From contig JBAOKB010000071.1 in assembly GCA_037044905.1 (NCBI GenBank), positions 62,001-126,000 on the forward strand: a stretch of DNA of 64,000 bases, given 5' to 3'. Origin of the DNA: Hortaea werneckii. Lineage: Eukaryota > Ascomycota > Dothideomycetes > Mycosphaerellales > Teratosphaeriaceae. Below the pieces are notes generated by a model. The model saw only the letters and a list, made by a program, of their open reading frames with translations, ran no database searches and was not told where the DNA came from. Made by a program: the position numbers and the translations under genes. Below are positions 11,420 to 23,155 of this stretch, one piece after another (position 1 is the stretch's first letter; every line of letters starts with the position of its first letter).

Positions 11420-13579
11420 GATTGATTAAGGGCCCGGATGCAAGCCCATCAACCAATTGATTATGATTAGATAGTGAGGGTCGAAGGAGGAGCTCGGGTG
11501 ATTGTCCTTGGTTGACGCGATTGCTGGCGTAGTATGTGGTGCTATACGGACAGCGCCTATCTCTATCTCTGCATCTACAGCGCAGTCTCCCACAGGACTG
11601 ACATGTCTCGCATGTCCCGCTGCAGCGCGGGAACGGAAGTCGGAGGTGGGCGGCTGATCGGCGCTCGGCAGTGAGATTTTCTGCCGAGGAACCGCCGAAA
11701 TGCACCGGTAGGAAGCTGCCCAGGACGGGAGCTCGGGGAGGACGGGCGGCCCCGTCAGGTTTCATCGAAATTCGAATCGAAGCCTCGTCGCTGCCTTATC
11801 CTTCCCCCAAGAGTCCCGAGTCAAGAACTGGTCAGTGACTGACACGGACACGGACATGGACATTGACAGCAGTGACAGCCGAGAGGCCCAAGTCGCTTCC
11901 ACTCTTCCCGAGTCCCGTCGGCCGCTTACACGCTCGCTCTTCTTCATCGTCGGTGCTCCGGTCTAACCCACCGACCGCCCGTTGACTTTCAACCGCCTTG
12001 AACTTGACGCGTCAACGTATGCATATTAGCCGCTCGTATTGTCAGGTTGTCGCGGCCCAAACCATCAACATTATTTCTCCTCTCTTGTCTTAAGTCCGAT
12101 CATGTCTAGAGAAATTTGTCGTTGTGGATCCCTTCGCCAGAAGAGTAATGGCAAGAGAGAGATGCAATGCGGACAGATCATTTCTACATACTGTTCCCCC
12201 CCAGCACAGCAGCAGCAGCCATCTCCCGTAGCATCAATGCCTTTGATATTGATCGTCTCAGGCCCTTGAGTTCATCATGCACCGATGCCACGCCTGCAGT
12301 CCCACTTGCTCAGCCCAGCTTCATCTCTCGTCGCTCATTTTACTTTGCGGGTCGTGGAGGGCGGAGTGGTCGGGAGGTTCTACCTAATAAATGACCAGAA
12401 TAGGGCGGAAATCAGTGCGAGCACCGGTGGCGAGAAAAGTCGGACTCGGCACTCGGCGCGGCTGTCTGGCAGATTGAGAACATGTTCTCCCCCCTGTTGT
12501 CAAGAGGGACGATCATGCCGGGTTACACAGGGGGGAACTGTGGCTGGAGTATCACTGTAGCAGCGTACATGCATCCATACAGAAGCGTCACTATCGATGA
12601 GATCTGCCTAATTGTTGTTCTTTGACATTTCTTGCGTGCAAATACAGTAGGGGCCTGTGGTGCTGTGCGCTATATACTGTAGTGTCCCTCGAGTCGGGTT
12701 TGCCGTCTTTCCCACGTCGCTATCATCACAGCTCTGCTCGAGACCCAGACAGACCCCTACCCACCAGGGAATTATCGATGGCCTGCAAGCGCTAGGCACG
12801 CGATCTGAAAGCTAGTCTCGCGCGTTGTGAAAGGGGGGATAGGGCGGAGAGTGCCAGCGGCGATTAAGATTGGCTGAGCGAACGAGCCTCCGCGATACTT
12901 GGCGGCTGGCCCCGGCGGGCGGCGGCGGCCAACAGGAGAAGCTCGTGTTTCTCCGTTCCTAGGCTCGTACAGTAGGGGGGAAGAAGGTGGAATTTGACGA
13001 GGCGATTTTCCCAGGCTATACCTTCCGTGCGGTGGGCACTAGCCAATACCAAGGGCCAAGCAAAAAACCCACGAGAGCGGACCGTCCGGTAGCATCTGGT
13101 CGTAGATGCGCCGTGAGTGGGCGCACGGAACCCGCCCACGCCTATTCGTTCGTATCCAGCAAATTACCGTCCGGTGGTAAGCTTCCATACGCCACGCCAC
13201 TCGCCGCCCGCAAAGGCTGAGCAGTCGCCCCCCCGTCGCCCGCCAATCTGTATGCAGGAACGATGCAGGAACGCCGCCGTGTCCAAAATAGTCCTTAGTC
13301 CTTGACATCCCCCGGCCCTACACGACCTTTCCCTTTTCCGGGTACCCTTCTTGTACTCCTCTAACAACGTTCGCTCCCGCCCAACCGCCCGCCGCTCTGT
13401 CTCTCTCTCTGTCTCTCTCTTTCTCATTGCTGTTGTTGCTGTCCTTATCGTCGTCGCTCTCTTTACCTACCCATCCTACTTGCTGCATCCTCTGCTTGTC
13501 TTTCATCAGGGCGTCATACGGGTAGCGCAGCAGAGTAGCAGCATCAGCAGCAATCAACAGCAGCAGCATCAGCAGCAGC
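11420..13579. promoter_or_regulatory. Long intergenic region with GH13 gene leader
   Basis: About 2.2 kb between the divergent Kei1 and GH13 genes, unusually long for this window. No coding region was recognised. The last 280 bp before the GH13 ATG look like a transcribed leader: a pyrimidine tract (TCTC/TGTC runs near 13395-13430) and then CAG/CAA/CAT triplets running into the start codon (13528-13579). A long promoter would fit a regulated cell-wall or starch-metabolism gene, but no named operator was identified. Confidence 0.4.
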
Positions 13580-15445
13580 ATGTCTTTGTTCGCGATGCCT
13601 GCCGGCGTCCTCACCACACTCGCTACCACCCTTCTCTTATCTCTGGCTGGCGTAGGCTCCGGCGCGAGTCTGGACGAATGGAGATCTCGGTCAATATACC
13701 AGGTCATGACTGACCGCTTCGCGCCCTCGGAAAACGCGCCATTCTACATGGGCACCTGCCACACCGAACTGGGTGTGTACTGCGGCGGAACATGGCGAGG
13801 TATCAAGGATAACCTCGACTACATTCAAGGCATGAACTTCGATGCTATATGGGTATCTCCTATCGTGGCCCAGCTACCACAGGTCACTGAGGACGGCTCC
13901 TCCTACGCTGGCTACTGGCAACAAGACCTTTACACCTTGAACTCCAAATTCGGTACCCTCGATGATCTTCACGAGTTGATGGACGAGGTGCACAGGCGCG
14001 GCATGTTTTACATGATGGATGTCGTACCAAACCACATGGCATACTCTGGCCATCACGAGGACGTCCAGTATCAGGTTCTCAATCCCTTCAACGAAAAAAG
14101 CTATTACCACCCTTACTGTCCCATGGACTACTCTGGCGACAACCTTACTGCCCTCGAGGACTGCTGGCTTGGATCCGAGTATGTGCCACTCTGTGATCTC
14201 GACACTGAATCCGACAGCGTCAGAAACGAGCTCAACAAGTGGATCGGCGAAATGGCTGCCAACCACTCCATTGATGGTCTGCGGATCGATGCAGGCGCCA
14301 ACGTCAACCCGACTTTCTTTCCGGGATTCATGGAGTCCGCCGGCATGTTCGGCACCGCCGAAGTGTACCTCTCCAACGAAACCACTGCTTGCGAATGGCA
14401 GAAACCCATCGGTAGCCTGATCAATTACCCTCTCTACTGGAAGATTGTCTACGCGTTCAAGGACTCGAAGGGATCCATTGATGAGTTGGCCGAGATGATT
14501 GAGTCGGAGAGGAAGTACTGCCAAGACACCACCGCCCTTACGACCTTCAGCGAGGTAAGTTTTATTAGATATAACACCAACGGCCAAAGCTAACACACGA
14601 GGCAGAACCACGATGTTGCTCGATTCGCCAACTACACCGACGATATCTCACGAGCAAAAAACGTCAACGCCTTCGTCATCCTCAACGACGGTATTCCAAT
14701 CGTCTATCAAGGTCAAGAGCAGCATTTTCGAGGAGGTACAAACCCTTACACCAACCGTGAAGTCCTGTGGGAGGCTGGTTTCGACATTTTCGCTCCGCTC
14801 TACCAGCAAATCGCCGCCCTCAACACCCTCCGCAAACACGTCTACTCGGTCAGCGGCGACAAGTACGGCAAAGTTCATACCGACGTCGTCAAACACGACG
14901 ACCACACCATCATCCTACAAAAGGGCGAAACGGGCAAGCAAGTCCTCACAATTCTCACGAACGCAGGCGAAGATGGAGACGACAACGACGTGAGCTTCGA
15001 CTCGGGCTACTCCAGCGGAGCCTCTCTCACCGACATCCTCACCTGCAACACCGTCTCGGTCGGCAACGGCGGCTCCGTCAAAGTCACCCTCAAGGGCGGC
15101 GAACCCATCGTCCTCTTCTCCACCGACGCCCTCAAGGGCTCGACGCTCTGCGGCACCGACGGCGACCGCTGGGGCAAGAACGAGAACATCACCTCCACCC
15201 AAGTCACGACCAAGACTACCACGACCGTCTCGGCGGGTTCGACCATCACGACCCCCGTCGAAGCTACCATGCCTGTCGTCAAGCCTACGCAGGACTACGG
15301 CTACGACGGCGGCGCGACCGCTTCCGCGACTGCTCTCGCCGTGCCCGCCTCTTCGATCGATGCGAGATTAGTCGGGTCGTTTGCCGCGGTCGTCGTCGTC
15401 TTCACCAGTGGGTTCGCTGGCGTGCTTCTTGGATTGGCGGGATGA
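13580..15445 (+). CDS. GPI-anchored GH13 alpha-amylase/alpha-glucanotransferase
   Basis: Predicted 604-residue secreted glycoside hydrolase family 13 protein. Exon 1 is 13580-14554, intron 14555-14605 (51 nt, GTAAGT, GCTAAC branch, CAG), exon 2 is 14606-15445. A signal peptide (about 1-28) is followed by the (beta/alpha)8 domain: region I DVVPNH; region II GLRIDAGANV with the nucleophile Asp; region III GTAEVYLSNE with the acid/base Glu; region IV FSENHDVARF, completed across the intron. In secreted amylases region II normally reads DxxKHV; here Lys-His is missing. The C-terminus is Thr/Ser/Ala-rich and ends in a hydrophobic stretch without charged residues, a GPI-attachment signal. That combination fits the fungal GPI-anchored branch acting on cell-wall alpha-glucan; plain amylase activity is less likely. 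Several N-glycosylation sequons occur. Confidence 0.87.
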
Positions 15446-17653
15446 AGAGAGATCCAGTAAAATCAACTCTAATGGGAATTCCACTGTTTTTTTTTCTGTC
15501 TCCGGAGACACAAGATCTCTACAATAAGGACACGCGCCGCCAGGGTTCTCCTTCATGGCATGATGCCCGCCGAGCCGGCCGGCAAGGCATTGTCATCATC
15601 GAAGAGCGACAGTTCGCCTGAGAAGAATTGGATACATCTTCATGCCTGCTGCGGAGACCGGATCAAATCCGAAGAAAGCAACGGTATTCCTTCTCGGCCG
15701 GCTCAGCAATCTCCAGACTGCGAGGATACCTCGGTCACCAATTTGGGCCAGCCCGTCTTGCCCATTAGACCCCAAGCGGCGCAGAACTTTCCAGCCGAAG
15801 AATGGTTGGACGTTTGGAAACGGTGCGGCTTAGCGACGAATCTCTGCGTCCTTCCCCATCGCCCACTATCGAGCCGCGGTCGACGGACGGCGCAGCGAAT
15901 AGATCCAGCTCCCGCGCCAACACGCCTGGGATCTTAGCCTTTTCGGGCGTTCGGAATCCGACATCGTCGCAGGGAGAAGACAAATCGGGGTTCGGGCACC
16001 ATGCAAGCGGCCTCTGATGAGACGCGCGGAGGGAGAGGAGAGATGAATATGGGAGCAAAACTTGGGGTACAACCTGATGGGATTGGGATAGAAATTTGGG
16101 CACAGAGAGAAAAAAATCAGGCTTTGGTGTGAATTCCATGCACAGAGAAAACGTACGAAGTGTCTTTTCTTGGATAAGACCCCGGCCCGCCTTTTTCACC
16201 TCGCTTTGCTTTCACTTTGTTAGTTTTTTTCACGACCGAGCGGGTTCGTCGGGAGGGGGGATCATAGAACGCCGCTGTCGGTGTCCCGGTTATGCTGGAT
16301 TCGTTCTTTGAGGGAGGAGGGGGGGATGCTTAGATGATGGGCACAATCCTGTGCAGGCGGTTTTTTGTAATTCATGGAAGGACGGTTACTATTGAGTGCA
16401 TATAATGTGTTAATACCCTCCCTGGCTTTTATATTGTGCGGTGCGCTCGAGTCTTCTCTCTCCTCTCTCTCCCTCCACCCAAAGCCGTGGTGTCCTTGAC
16501 GCTGAGCTATTGTGTAGAAGTTGCCGCGTCTAAAATGCATGGCTTTCGGAGGCGCTGTCTTCGATCTGTTGTACGTGGGATGTTGCTATGGCCTAATAAG
16601 GACGGAAGATGGCATGGAAGTTCAGGTCGGGGGGAGCGTGATGTCCATGCACCCCGATTTTATGACCACGGGTAGAACAAGGGCGTTAGGTGCCTTGGTT
16701 ATGAAATTAGGTTTACTGTATGTTTGATCAAGGGTATCAGATGGCGAGAAGGGCGATCAGGTGAAGGGCGGCGGGGAAGAAGAAGAATAGATGGATGGAT
16801 GCTTGGGATCGTGGGTGCATTGACGGATGAGCCTTTGGACAAGCTGTTTGTTCTTCATGTTAGCTAGCTCTGCGTCTGTGGGAAACGATGGAGTGCACGG
16901 GGTGTGAGCAAGGTCGATTAGAGGCAAGGCGTGTAGAATGATGGAGGAATAGGATGGGATCGTCGGTACATCGACTACTGCTTTTTGGGACATGTCGTTC
17001 CTTAAACTTTGGCCTTCCCAGGAGCTGAAGGGGGATGAGTGGAGCTGCCGAAGAACATGACGATGGTGAGGACAACAATGCGGCGGATGCTGTAGCACCT
17101 ATTAACAACTGAATGTTTCCCAACCGAGTTTGGGATAGGTCAGTACCACCCACGTGCTGTTTTGCGTTTACCACTTTCAACATATGACGGCATAGTCCGT
17201 AACTACATGCAACATGCCCATCTTTAACGTGCCGGCGGCAGGATTTCCTTGATACATTCTGGAGGAATGTCACTTGTGCATGAACTGAGGTCTTGGTATT
17301 CCCGTTCATGGGCCTTCCAGCTTTCCTGAAGCTGGCACGTGGGTGCTCAAATGTGGGGATGGAGTTGCATGCGAGTTTCCCAGGTCCACTCTGGGAGCGC
17401 CAGGATCGATCTTCCAAGCGATTGACTCGGTGAAAGGGTAGTAGTTCCACTAGGGAGTTTCTTGATCTGTAGAGAGCCATTGGATGATGTGATAAGAGAC
17501 GGAATGGTCAACGAGGGTTTAAGGGATGGTATCAAGATCAGGTCAAGTGTATATATATGTCGTCTACTCTTCTTGCGTTCTTTCCTACAACCATTGCATG
17601 ATCGACTTTACCCAAAACAGAGCGACGCCTTATTCTTGCTAAAAGGGGACAAA
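15446..17653. other. Intergenic, no gene recognised
   Basis: About 2.2 kb between the GH13 and pyrophosphatase genes. Low-complexity G-rich and T-rich patches occur near 15488 and 16250-16325. Open frames on both strands lack recognisable domains; a small or non-coding gene could be missed. Confidence 0.45.
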
Positions 17654-18811
17654 ATGTTGGTTCAACAGTGCCTTGCAGGCGCAGCATTACTGCTCGCAAG
17701 TACCTCTGCTCTTCCCCAGCCCGTACGACGTGAAACAAATCATGTCGAAAATAACAGCACCACCATCAATGGAACAATTTATACATTGACCGAAGTCGGT
17801 GCCAGAAACACTTTGGTAAGTCCTTTCGATAGCTCGAAACCAGCATCCATGCTGAAACGGGTCTACTTAGGATTGGCGAATGTGGCTCGAACGGGATGGA
17901 AACCCTGCTTCCTTCTGGCACGACATCCCAACCTACCCCGACGAGTCGAACCCCTCCATCATCAACTTCGTTGTCGAGATCCCACGCTGGACTTCCGGGA
18001 AAATCGAAATCAACCGCGAAGAGCCCTTGAGTAAGTCTCCAGGAGTCCGTCAAACTAAACTATGCAAATGTAACCCACCCTAACGGATAAACCCCCAGAC
18101 CCAATCTTCCACGACGAAGAAGACGGCGAGCCGCGCTTCGTACAAGACATCTGGCCCTTCAAAGCCTATCCCTTCCTCTACGGCTCGATCCCCCGGACAT
18201 GGGAATCCCCCAATTTCGACCACGACTATACCGGTTTCCCGGGGGACAATGACCCCATGGATGCCTTTGACGTGAGTCAAGACAAAGGGTTCACGGGCCA
18301 GATCAAGCAAGTGAAGATCCTAGGGGGGTTAGCAGTCAACGACGGAGGCGAGACGGATTGGAAGATGCTCGTCATCGGATTGGAAGATCCGATTGCGTCG
18401 ATGGTGGACACCGTCGAGGATTTGGAGAAGTATCGACCAGGTATCATCGCTGCGTACCGCGAGTGGTTCCACATCTACAAGATCGCGCGAGGGGACGAGT
18501 ACATCCCTATCGTCGGGGGCAGTTATGTCAACGCCACTTTCGCTGCCGAGACAGTGCAGGACTCCCATAGGTTTTGGCAAGCGCTTGTCGCCGGCTTAGT
18601 CGACAGCAACGAGATCAGCTACAACCAGACGACCATGGTTCGGTACAATGACAGCTATGTCCAGCCAAACGAAGCAGCGACCAGATTCGACATCCCAAGG
18701 GACTCAGACATCCAACCCGCAGCGGAGAAGCCAGGAAAGTTCCAAGAATACTACTACATCAGCTCTAATCTGGAATTGATAAGCTCGAACAATCCTAGTG
18801 CGCAGGACTAG
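17654..18811 (+). CDS. Secreted family I inorganic pyrophosphatase
   Basis: Predicted 344-residue pyrophosphatase, hydrolysing pyrophosphate to phosphate with Mg2+. Exons: 17654-17815, 17871-18030, 18099-18811; introns of 55 and 68 nt are GTAAGT-AG. The core is complete: DWRMWLERDGNPASFWHDIP, PRWTSGKIEINREEP, GDNDPMDAFDVS with the metal-binding Asp residues, and GGETDWKMLVIGLEDP. Unlike the cytosolic enzyme Ipp1, the N-terminus is a signal peptide (hydrophobic residues 8-19, then Ala-Leu-Pro) and there are several N-glycosylation sequons (NNST, NGT, NAT, NQT, NDS), so the enzyme should enter the secretory pathway. A further in-frame start upstream would destroy the signal peptide, so the ATG at 17654 was chosen. 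It may serve extracellular or vacuolar/ER phosphate release. Confidence 0.88.
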
Positions 18812-18944
18812 GTTGATAGCGAAATGGTATTATACAAGTCCTGCCTTACCAACAAACGAGCGCGTGGGGAGAGTCTTCTCCAAAAACTGTCGCACCAAGA
18901 ATTTTAAATAAAAGTCGTAATGAAGCACATCTCCTCCCAATTAC

Positions 18945-20439
18945 TTAGTCTGCTCCATCGTAATTGTCATACTTCTGCGTGTAGCCAGGATAACCTTCAA
19001 ACTGGGCCAGATTGATGGACTTCAGCTCCTTGCACGTCAACTTATCCGTAACGTCGCCTAGGTCGGAACTCAGGTCGTGAAGGAGGCCGGTGAGGTCGGA
19101 AACGAGCCCGTCGAGGAGATCGGGGAGGGAGGCCAGGGCCAGCTGCAGGGCGAAACAAAACAAGTTGTTATCTTCCAGAAGCGTGTCGGCGTTGAAGACG
19201 CCTTCCGTCAGATTGGAGAAGGTGATGCCGGTGAAGGAGTTGACTTCGCCGGTGTTGCCGCCGATGCTCTCGAACTGCGGGTTGTGGATGTATGCATCGT
19301 AGGCGTCGAGGAAGAGGGGGAGCAGGCCGTACTGGTTTGAGTCGGGGTGCTTGTAGAAGTTCTCTGGGATTCTTTCGTGGCTGTTCCCGTGCAATTAGTA
19401 TTAACATTCAAAGGGTGTTTGGCTTGGCAGATTACCGACATACCCAGGAGTGTATTCAAAGTTACCGTCCTCGCCCGAGACGGAGTAGAAAGTCTTTAGC
19501 AGATCGCCAGTCGTGCGACCCTCTGGATATTCCTCGCTCTTGTTGCCGAAGAGACGGTAGATGAAAACCCATGCGGCAGGGTTTGCAATCATACCGCTGA
19601 AGGGTGCGTAGAAGAAGTAAGGGTTGGTCTCGACACTGTGCTGGAACTGGTTTACTCGTCCTTGGGTGATCGCGGGGAGATCATAGTTATCGTCCTCCTT
19701 GCCCAGGTCCCAGAGCTGCTGAAATCTGTCTATTTGCAGGCTGTATGCATCTCCACTTGGAATTGTCAGTATATGACTCAATCTGTACGAAAGAAGTCGG
19801 GAGAGTGGACGTACGTTACATAGAGATCACCTCGAGTGGGAGAGGCATCGCCTTCAAACACGTTATGGGAGCCTGAAAGCCCTTTGGGTGTGCCTAAAAG
19901 GTTGAGACCCAGAAGGCTATGAGATGGACCACCAATGGAGAACGTGCCGAGGTTTCCATCAAGGGCAGCAGAGTAGATGGCCAGCAAAGCTCCAAGGTCG
20001 TAACCCATACCAAAAGCTGTCGCATCGTTAGCAAGCGCTAAATATGATGGATTCGAATGACCACAGTACCCTTTTGGCAAGCATCAATAGCCTGAGTTAC
20101 GCTGGTGATACCATTGCGGGGGAGGTATCCATGGTTGGCCAGCGAGTTCAAACCAGGGCAAGGTCCGCGACGGTCATTGGGACCAGGTGCCTGGAAGGCA
20201 TGGTCGCCATGAACATCTACGAGTTGCTACTGAACATTCAGTATACTTTGCACAGCGTCCCTCTTCAACGATTGACTTACCGAGGAAGCATCGAAGGAAA
20301 CTCGCTTCTCCAGGTTGGGAGACTCATTGTGTAATTGTGGAAGGGGCTCCTTCAATCGCGGGAAAGCGTTTACATACGCCCCCGTGCAGCCCAAGAGAGC
20401 GACGAAGTTGGTAAAGGAACGCATCATGAAAGAGTTCAC
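18945..20439 (-). CDS. Secreted heme haloperoxidase (chloroperoxidase family)
   Basis: Predicted 421-residue heme-thiolate peroxidase of the chloroperoxidase family. Five exons: 20281-20439, 20070-20226, 19815-20016, 19444-19755, 18945-19380; introns of 54, 53, 59 and 63 nt have consistent phases. A signal peptide (about 1-25) is followed by a KR pair, then the heme site GPCPGLNSLANHGYLPRNG whose Cys is the proximal ligand. The distal acid region GSHNVFEGDASPTRGD carries the expected Glu and His. Downstream NPYFFYAPFSGMIANPAAWVF and the YPEG stretch fit the family. Fungal members oxidise halides or act as peroxygenases; the substrate here is unknown. The gene is convergent with the pyrophosphatase, stops 133 bp apart. 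The start could instead be the ATGs at codons 5 or 6. Confidence 0.87.
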
Positions 20440-21364
20440 CGGTGGGAGTGGGATAACGGTCTGGCGCGACTGGGCGTTCGTACGCTGCTATATCATTACA
20501 GAAGAAGGGTACTACTGCTGCCGGGTGATAAAGGGGGGAAGTAGTAGCCTGTGCCGTTGAACATTTGCCGAAACGCTCGTCACCTCTCACATCATCCACG
20601 AGAAAGCGTAGGACTGTAGCTGACTCGTCTGTATCAAGAAGGACCAAACAGTGGAGCTGAAGGCATGAGGATAGGTTGGCTGAACGTCGAGACTTTGGCC
20701 CGGAACATCTTAGGGTCAAACCGTTGTCCACAAGCGTTCAAATAGACTTCTGCGTAGAACAACCCACATCTACCATGTCGGCAGTCGTAATGTCGATCAC
20801 ATTTGAAGTGCTTGCTGCATTGAGGTCCAAGCCCGAACCAGCGGACGGTAAGCAGTATCATCTCATGTGGTCAGCAAGTTAAAGTGAAGCATTTCCAATT
20901 ATACCAGCCCATGTGGTTGTATCAAAGTAGGCTTTTGCGCAGAAGCAATTACATCTTCTAGCCACGGTGATGGTGATGATTGTAGCTTTGGTCCAACTCA
21001 ACGTCTGTCAGGTACGACGAGTCGCATACGGTACTAGACACTGACTCGACATCGCCGGCCCACTCCCCCCCAAGAATTGAACGTTGGTTGATGTGAAGCG
21101 CTGGGGTCCAAAGTTGGAGGTTCAAAAAAAAAAAAAAAAAAGAAGAAATGCCGTCTTTCCCCTTCCAGACTTTGCACAACGGCTGTGATCCGACAACCTT
21201 GATTGTTGCGGCTGGAAGAACCCTGCCAAGATCTCTGACCCCGAGCCCCGACCGAATTTGCAGCCAGCGCATGCCCAGGTGATATCGAGGTGTGAAGCGG
21301 AGGAAGACAACGGGTGCAGACGTGAAGCAAGGGACACAGTCATTCTAGCCATATTAGACCGTAA
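20440..21364. other. Intergenic between divergent genes
   Basis: About 925 bp between the haloperoxidase and Elp4 starts. An 18-base A tract lies at 21124-21141. No gene recognised. Confidence 0.5.
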
Positions 21365-22622
21365 ATGGCATTCCGAAAACGCAACGTCGCCGTTGGCAAA
21401 GGCGTAGGAGGCGATGCGGAGGGGGTTCCGGCTACGGTGCAAACAGGCGTTCGGCCTTCGTCATTAACGTCTTCACATCCCGTCATCTCCACGGGGAGTA
21501 GTTCTTTAGACGAGATCCTAGGCGGTCATGCGGGGCTGGCATTGGGGTCTAGTCTTCTCATCGAGGAGAGTGGGACGACGGATTTCTCGGGGGCGTTGTT
21601 GAAATATTACGCTGCTGAGGGGATTTGCCACAGTCATGCTGTTCATGTTGTGGGGATGGGGGATGGCTGGATAAGAGACTTGCCTGCTGTTGCCGAGGAG
21701 AGAGGCAGTCGCAGGTCTTCAGCAAGTTCTTCATCGAGTAGCGAAGATAAGATGAAGATTGCTTGGCGGTATGAGAATCTTGGGCAGACGGGTGAGAGAG
21801 GTGGGTAAAAAAACAAAAGACATCAAGGCAATCTTTGTTTTGTCTTTCGCAGTCATATTCCGGAATAAGTGAAGAGCTGCGGCTAACAGGTAAGTCTCAG
21901 CACCCTCATCTCGTTCTCATCCCGATCAAAACGACCCAACCGCTCCCCAAATCCCCTTCTGTCATACTTTCGACTTGACCAAACGCCTTACAATCCCACC
22001 CACCGCCCGAATCAACCACATCCCCCTCAAGTCCCCCACCAAACCATTCGAAACCATCATCCCGTCTCTAGACCAAGCCATCCAGACATCGCCACCCGGA
22101 ACCCTGCACCGGCTCGTGATCCCTACAGTCCTCAGCCCAGCATTATGGCCACCCAGCGCAAGCCGACCCGAGAACTTCCTGCACTTCCTACACTCCCTCC
22201 GGGCCCTCCTCCAAAAACACCCCACGCAACTCACAGCCCTGATGACCCTCCCACTGGAACTGCAACCCCGCTCAGCCGGCCTAACCCGGTGGGCCGAACT
22301 CCTCAGCGATGGCGTGCTGGAACTAACACCCTTCCCACACCTAATGGACGCCTCACGCAGCGGGCTCGCCGAAAGCGGCGGCGCGCGAGCGGGCAAAGAC
22401 GAACAACCCCAGGGCATGCTCAAAGTGCATAAACTGCCGATCACGACGGGGCGGGGGGAAGGGGGTGCCGGGGTGGGGAATACCATAGGCGAGGACCTGG
22501 CGTTTACGGTTAGTCGGCGGAGATTTGAGATTCGGCCGTTTGCTTTGCCGCCTGCTGAGGGGGATCAGGAGGCGCAGAAGGAAGGGGGGAATGGGCTTAC
22601 GGGGAGAGATGTCGAGTTCTGA
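21365..22622 (+). CDS. elp4: Elongator subunit Elp4
   Basis: Predicted 382-residue RecA-fold subunit of the Elp456 ring of Elongator, which modifies wobble uridines in cytoplasmic tRNAs. Exon 1 is 21365-21791; the intron 21792-21900 (109 nt, GTGAGA donor, GCTAAC branch, CAG acceptor); exon 2 is 21901-22622. Exon 1 begins with the usual MAFRKRN and contains the PAXNEB core STGSSSLDEILGGHAGLALG; KMKIAWRYENLGQT sits before the intron and IPFCHTFDLTKRL after it, as in other fungal Elp4 proteins. A shorter intron ending at 21852 would bring in a stop at once, so the long one was chosen. The C-terminal third is low in motifs but open to the stop. Confidence 0.87.
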
Positions 22623-22804
22623 TGTGTTGTAAAGGACTCAGTAGAGTAGTGACTGTCCTCCCGCGATTTCGTGAGGACTCAAGACGTAAATACTGTCCAG
22701 TGCCCCTCTATTCGTTTTCCGAAAGGGTGATTTAAAAGAGATATAAAGGTTCAGAAGTCAGAATTCGCCACTCCAGCCTCTCCCTCTCCCAATCATCCAA
22801 CAAT

Positions 22805-23155
22805 TCAATCCTCCTCCTCTTCCTCCTCTTCCTCCTCCTCCCCCGCACGCCCCCCACCAAACCGTTTATCAAGCAGATCCTCCATCTCGATCCCCTCCCA
22901 CCCACTACTCCCCTGCACAACACCGGCACCAGCCGCTGCCGCGCCTGCGCCTATGAACCGCGCATACTGTAACCCGTACGTAGTCGGCGAAGCCGCAGCA
23001 GCAGAGCGGGAATTCCGCCCGCTGTGGCGACGTCCCTGCTGGAACCAGACGGCGCGGATTTCGTCCCCGAGGCAGGAGGAGAGGGCGAAGAAGGCGAGGA
23101 GGAGGGTGAGGAAGATGCCGAGGAGGACGGAGAGGAGGAGGAGGAGGAGGTTCAT
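22805..23155 (-). CDS. Small single-pass membrane protein, unknown function
   Basis: A 116-codon open frame with no intron. Residues 2-27 are a continuous Leu-rich hydrophobic segment (signal anchor or signal peptide), followed by LGDEIRAVWFQQGRRHSGR, an Ala-rich patch with TTYGLQYARFIGAG, and a tail of about 12 consecutive acidic residues encoded by GAG/GAA triplets. No domain recognised. The hydrophobic start followed by a well-mixed polar domain suggests a real gene, but the acidic tail and Leu run also come from low-complexity DNA. It is convergent with Elp4. Confidence 0.5.
   Translation of the reverse strand: MNLLLLLLSVLLGIFLTLLLAFFALSSCLGDEIRAVWFQQGRRHSGRNSRSAAAASPTTYGLQYARFIGAGAAAAGAGVVQGSSGWEGIEMEDLLDKRFGGGRAGEEEEEEEEEED

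Noticed and set aside
13874..14611. 245-codon frame antisense to the GH13 gene
   Set aside because: Shadow frame over confirmed GH13 motifs, without a domain of its own.
16860..17480. 206-codon minus-strand frame upstream of the pyrophosphatase
   Set aside because: Ser/Arg/His-rich composition without hydrophobic periodicity or family features; overlaps the expected promoter.
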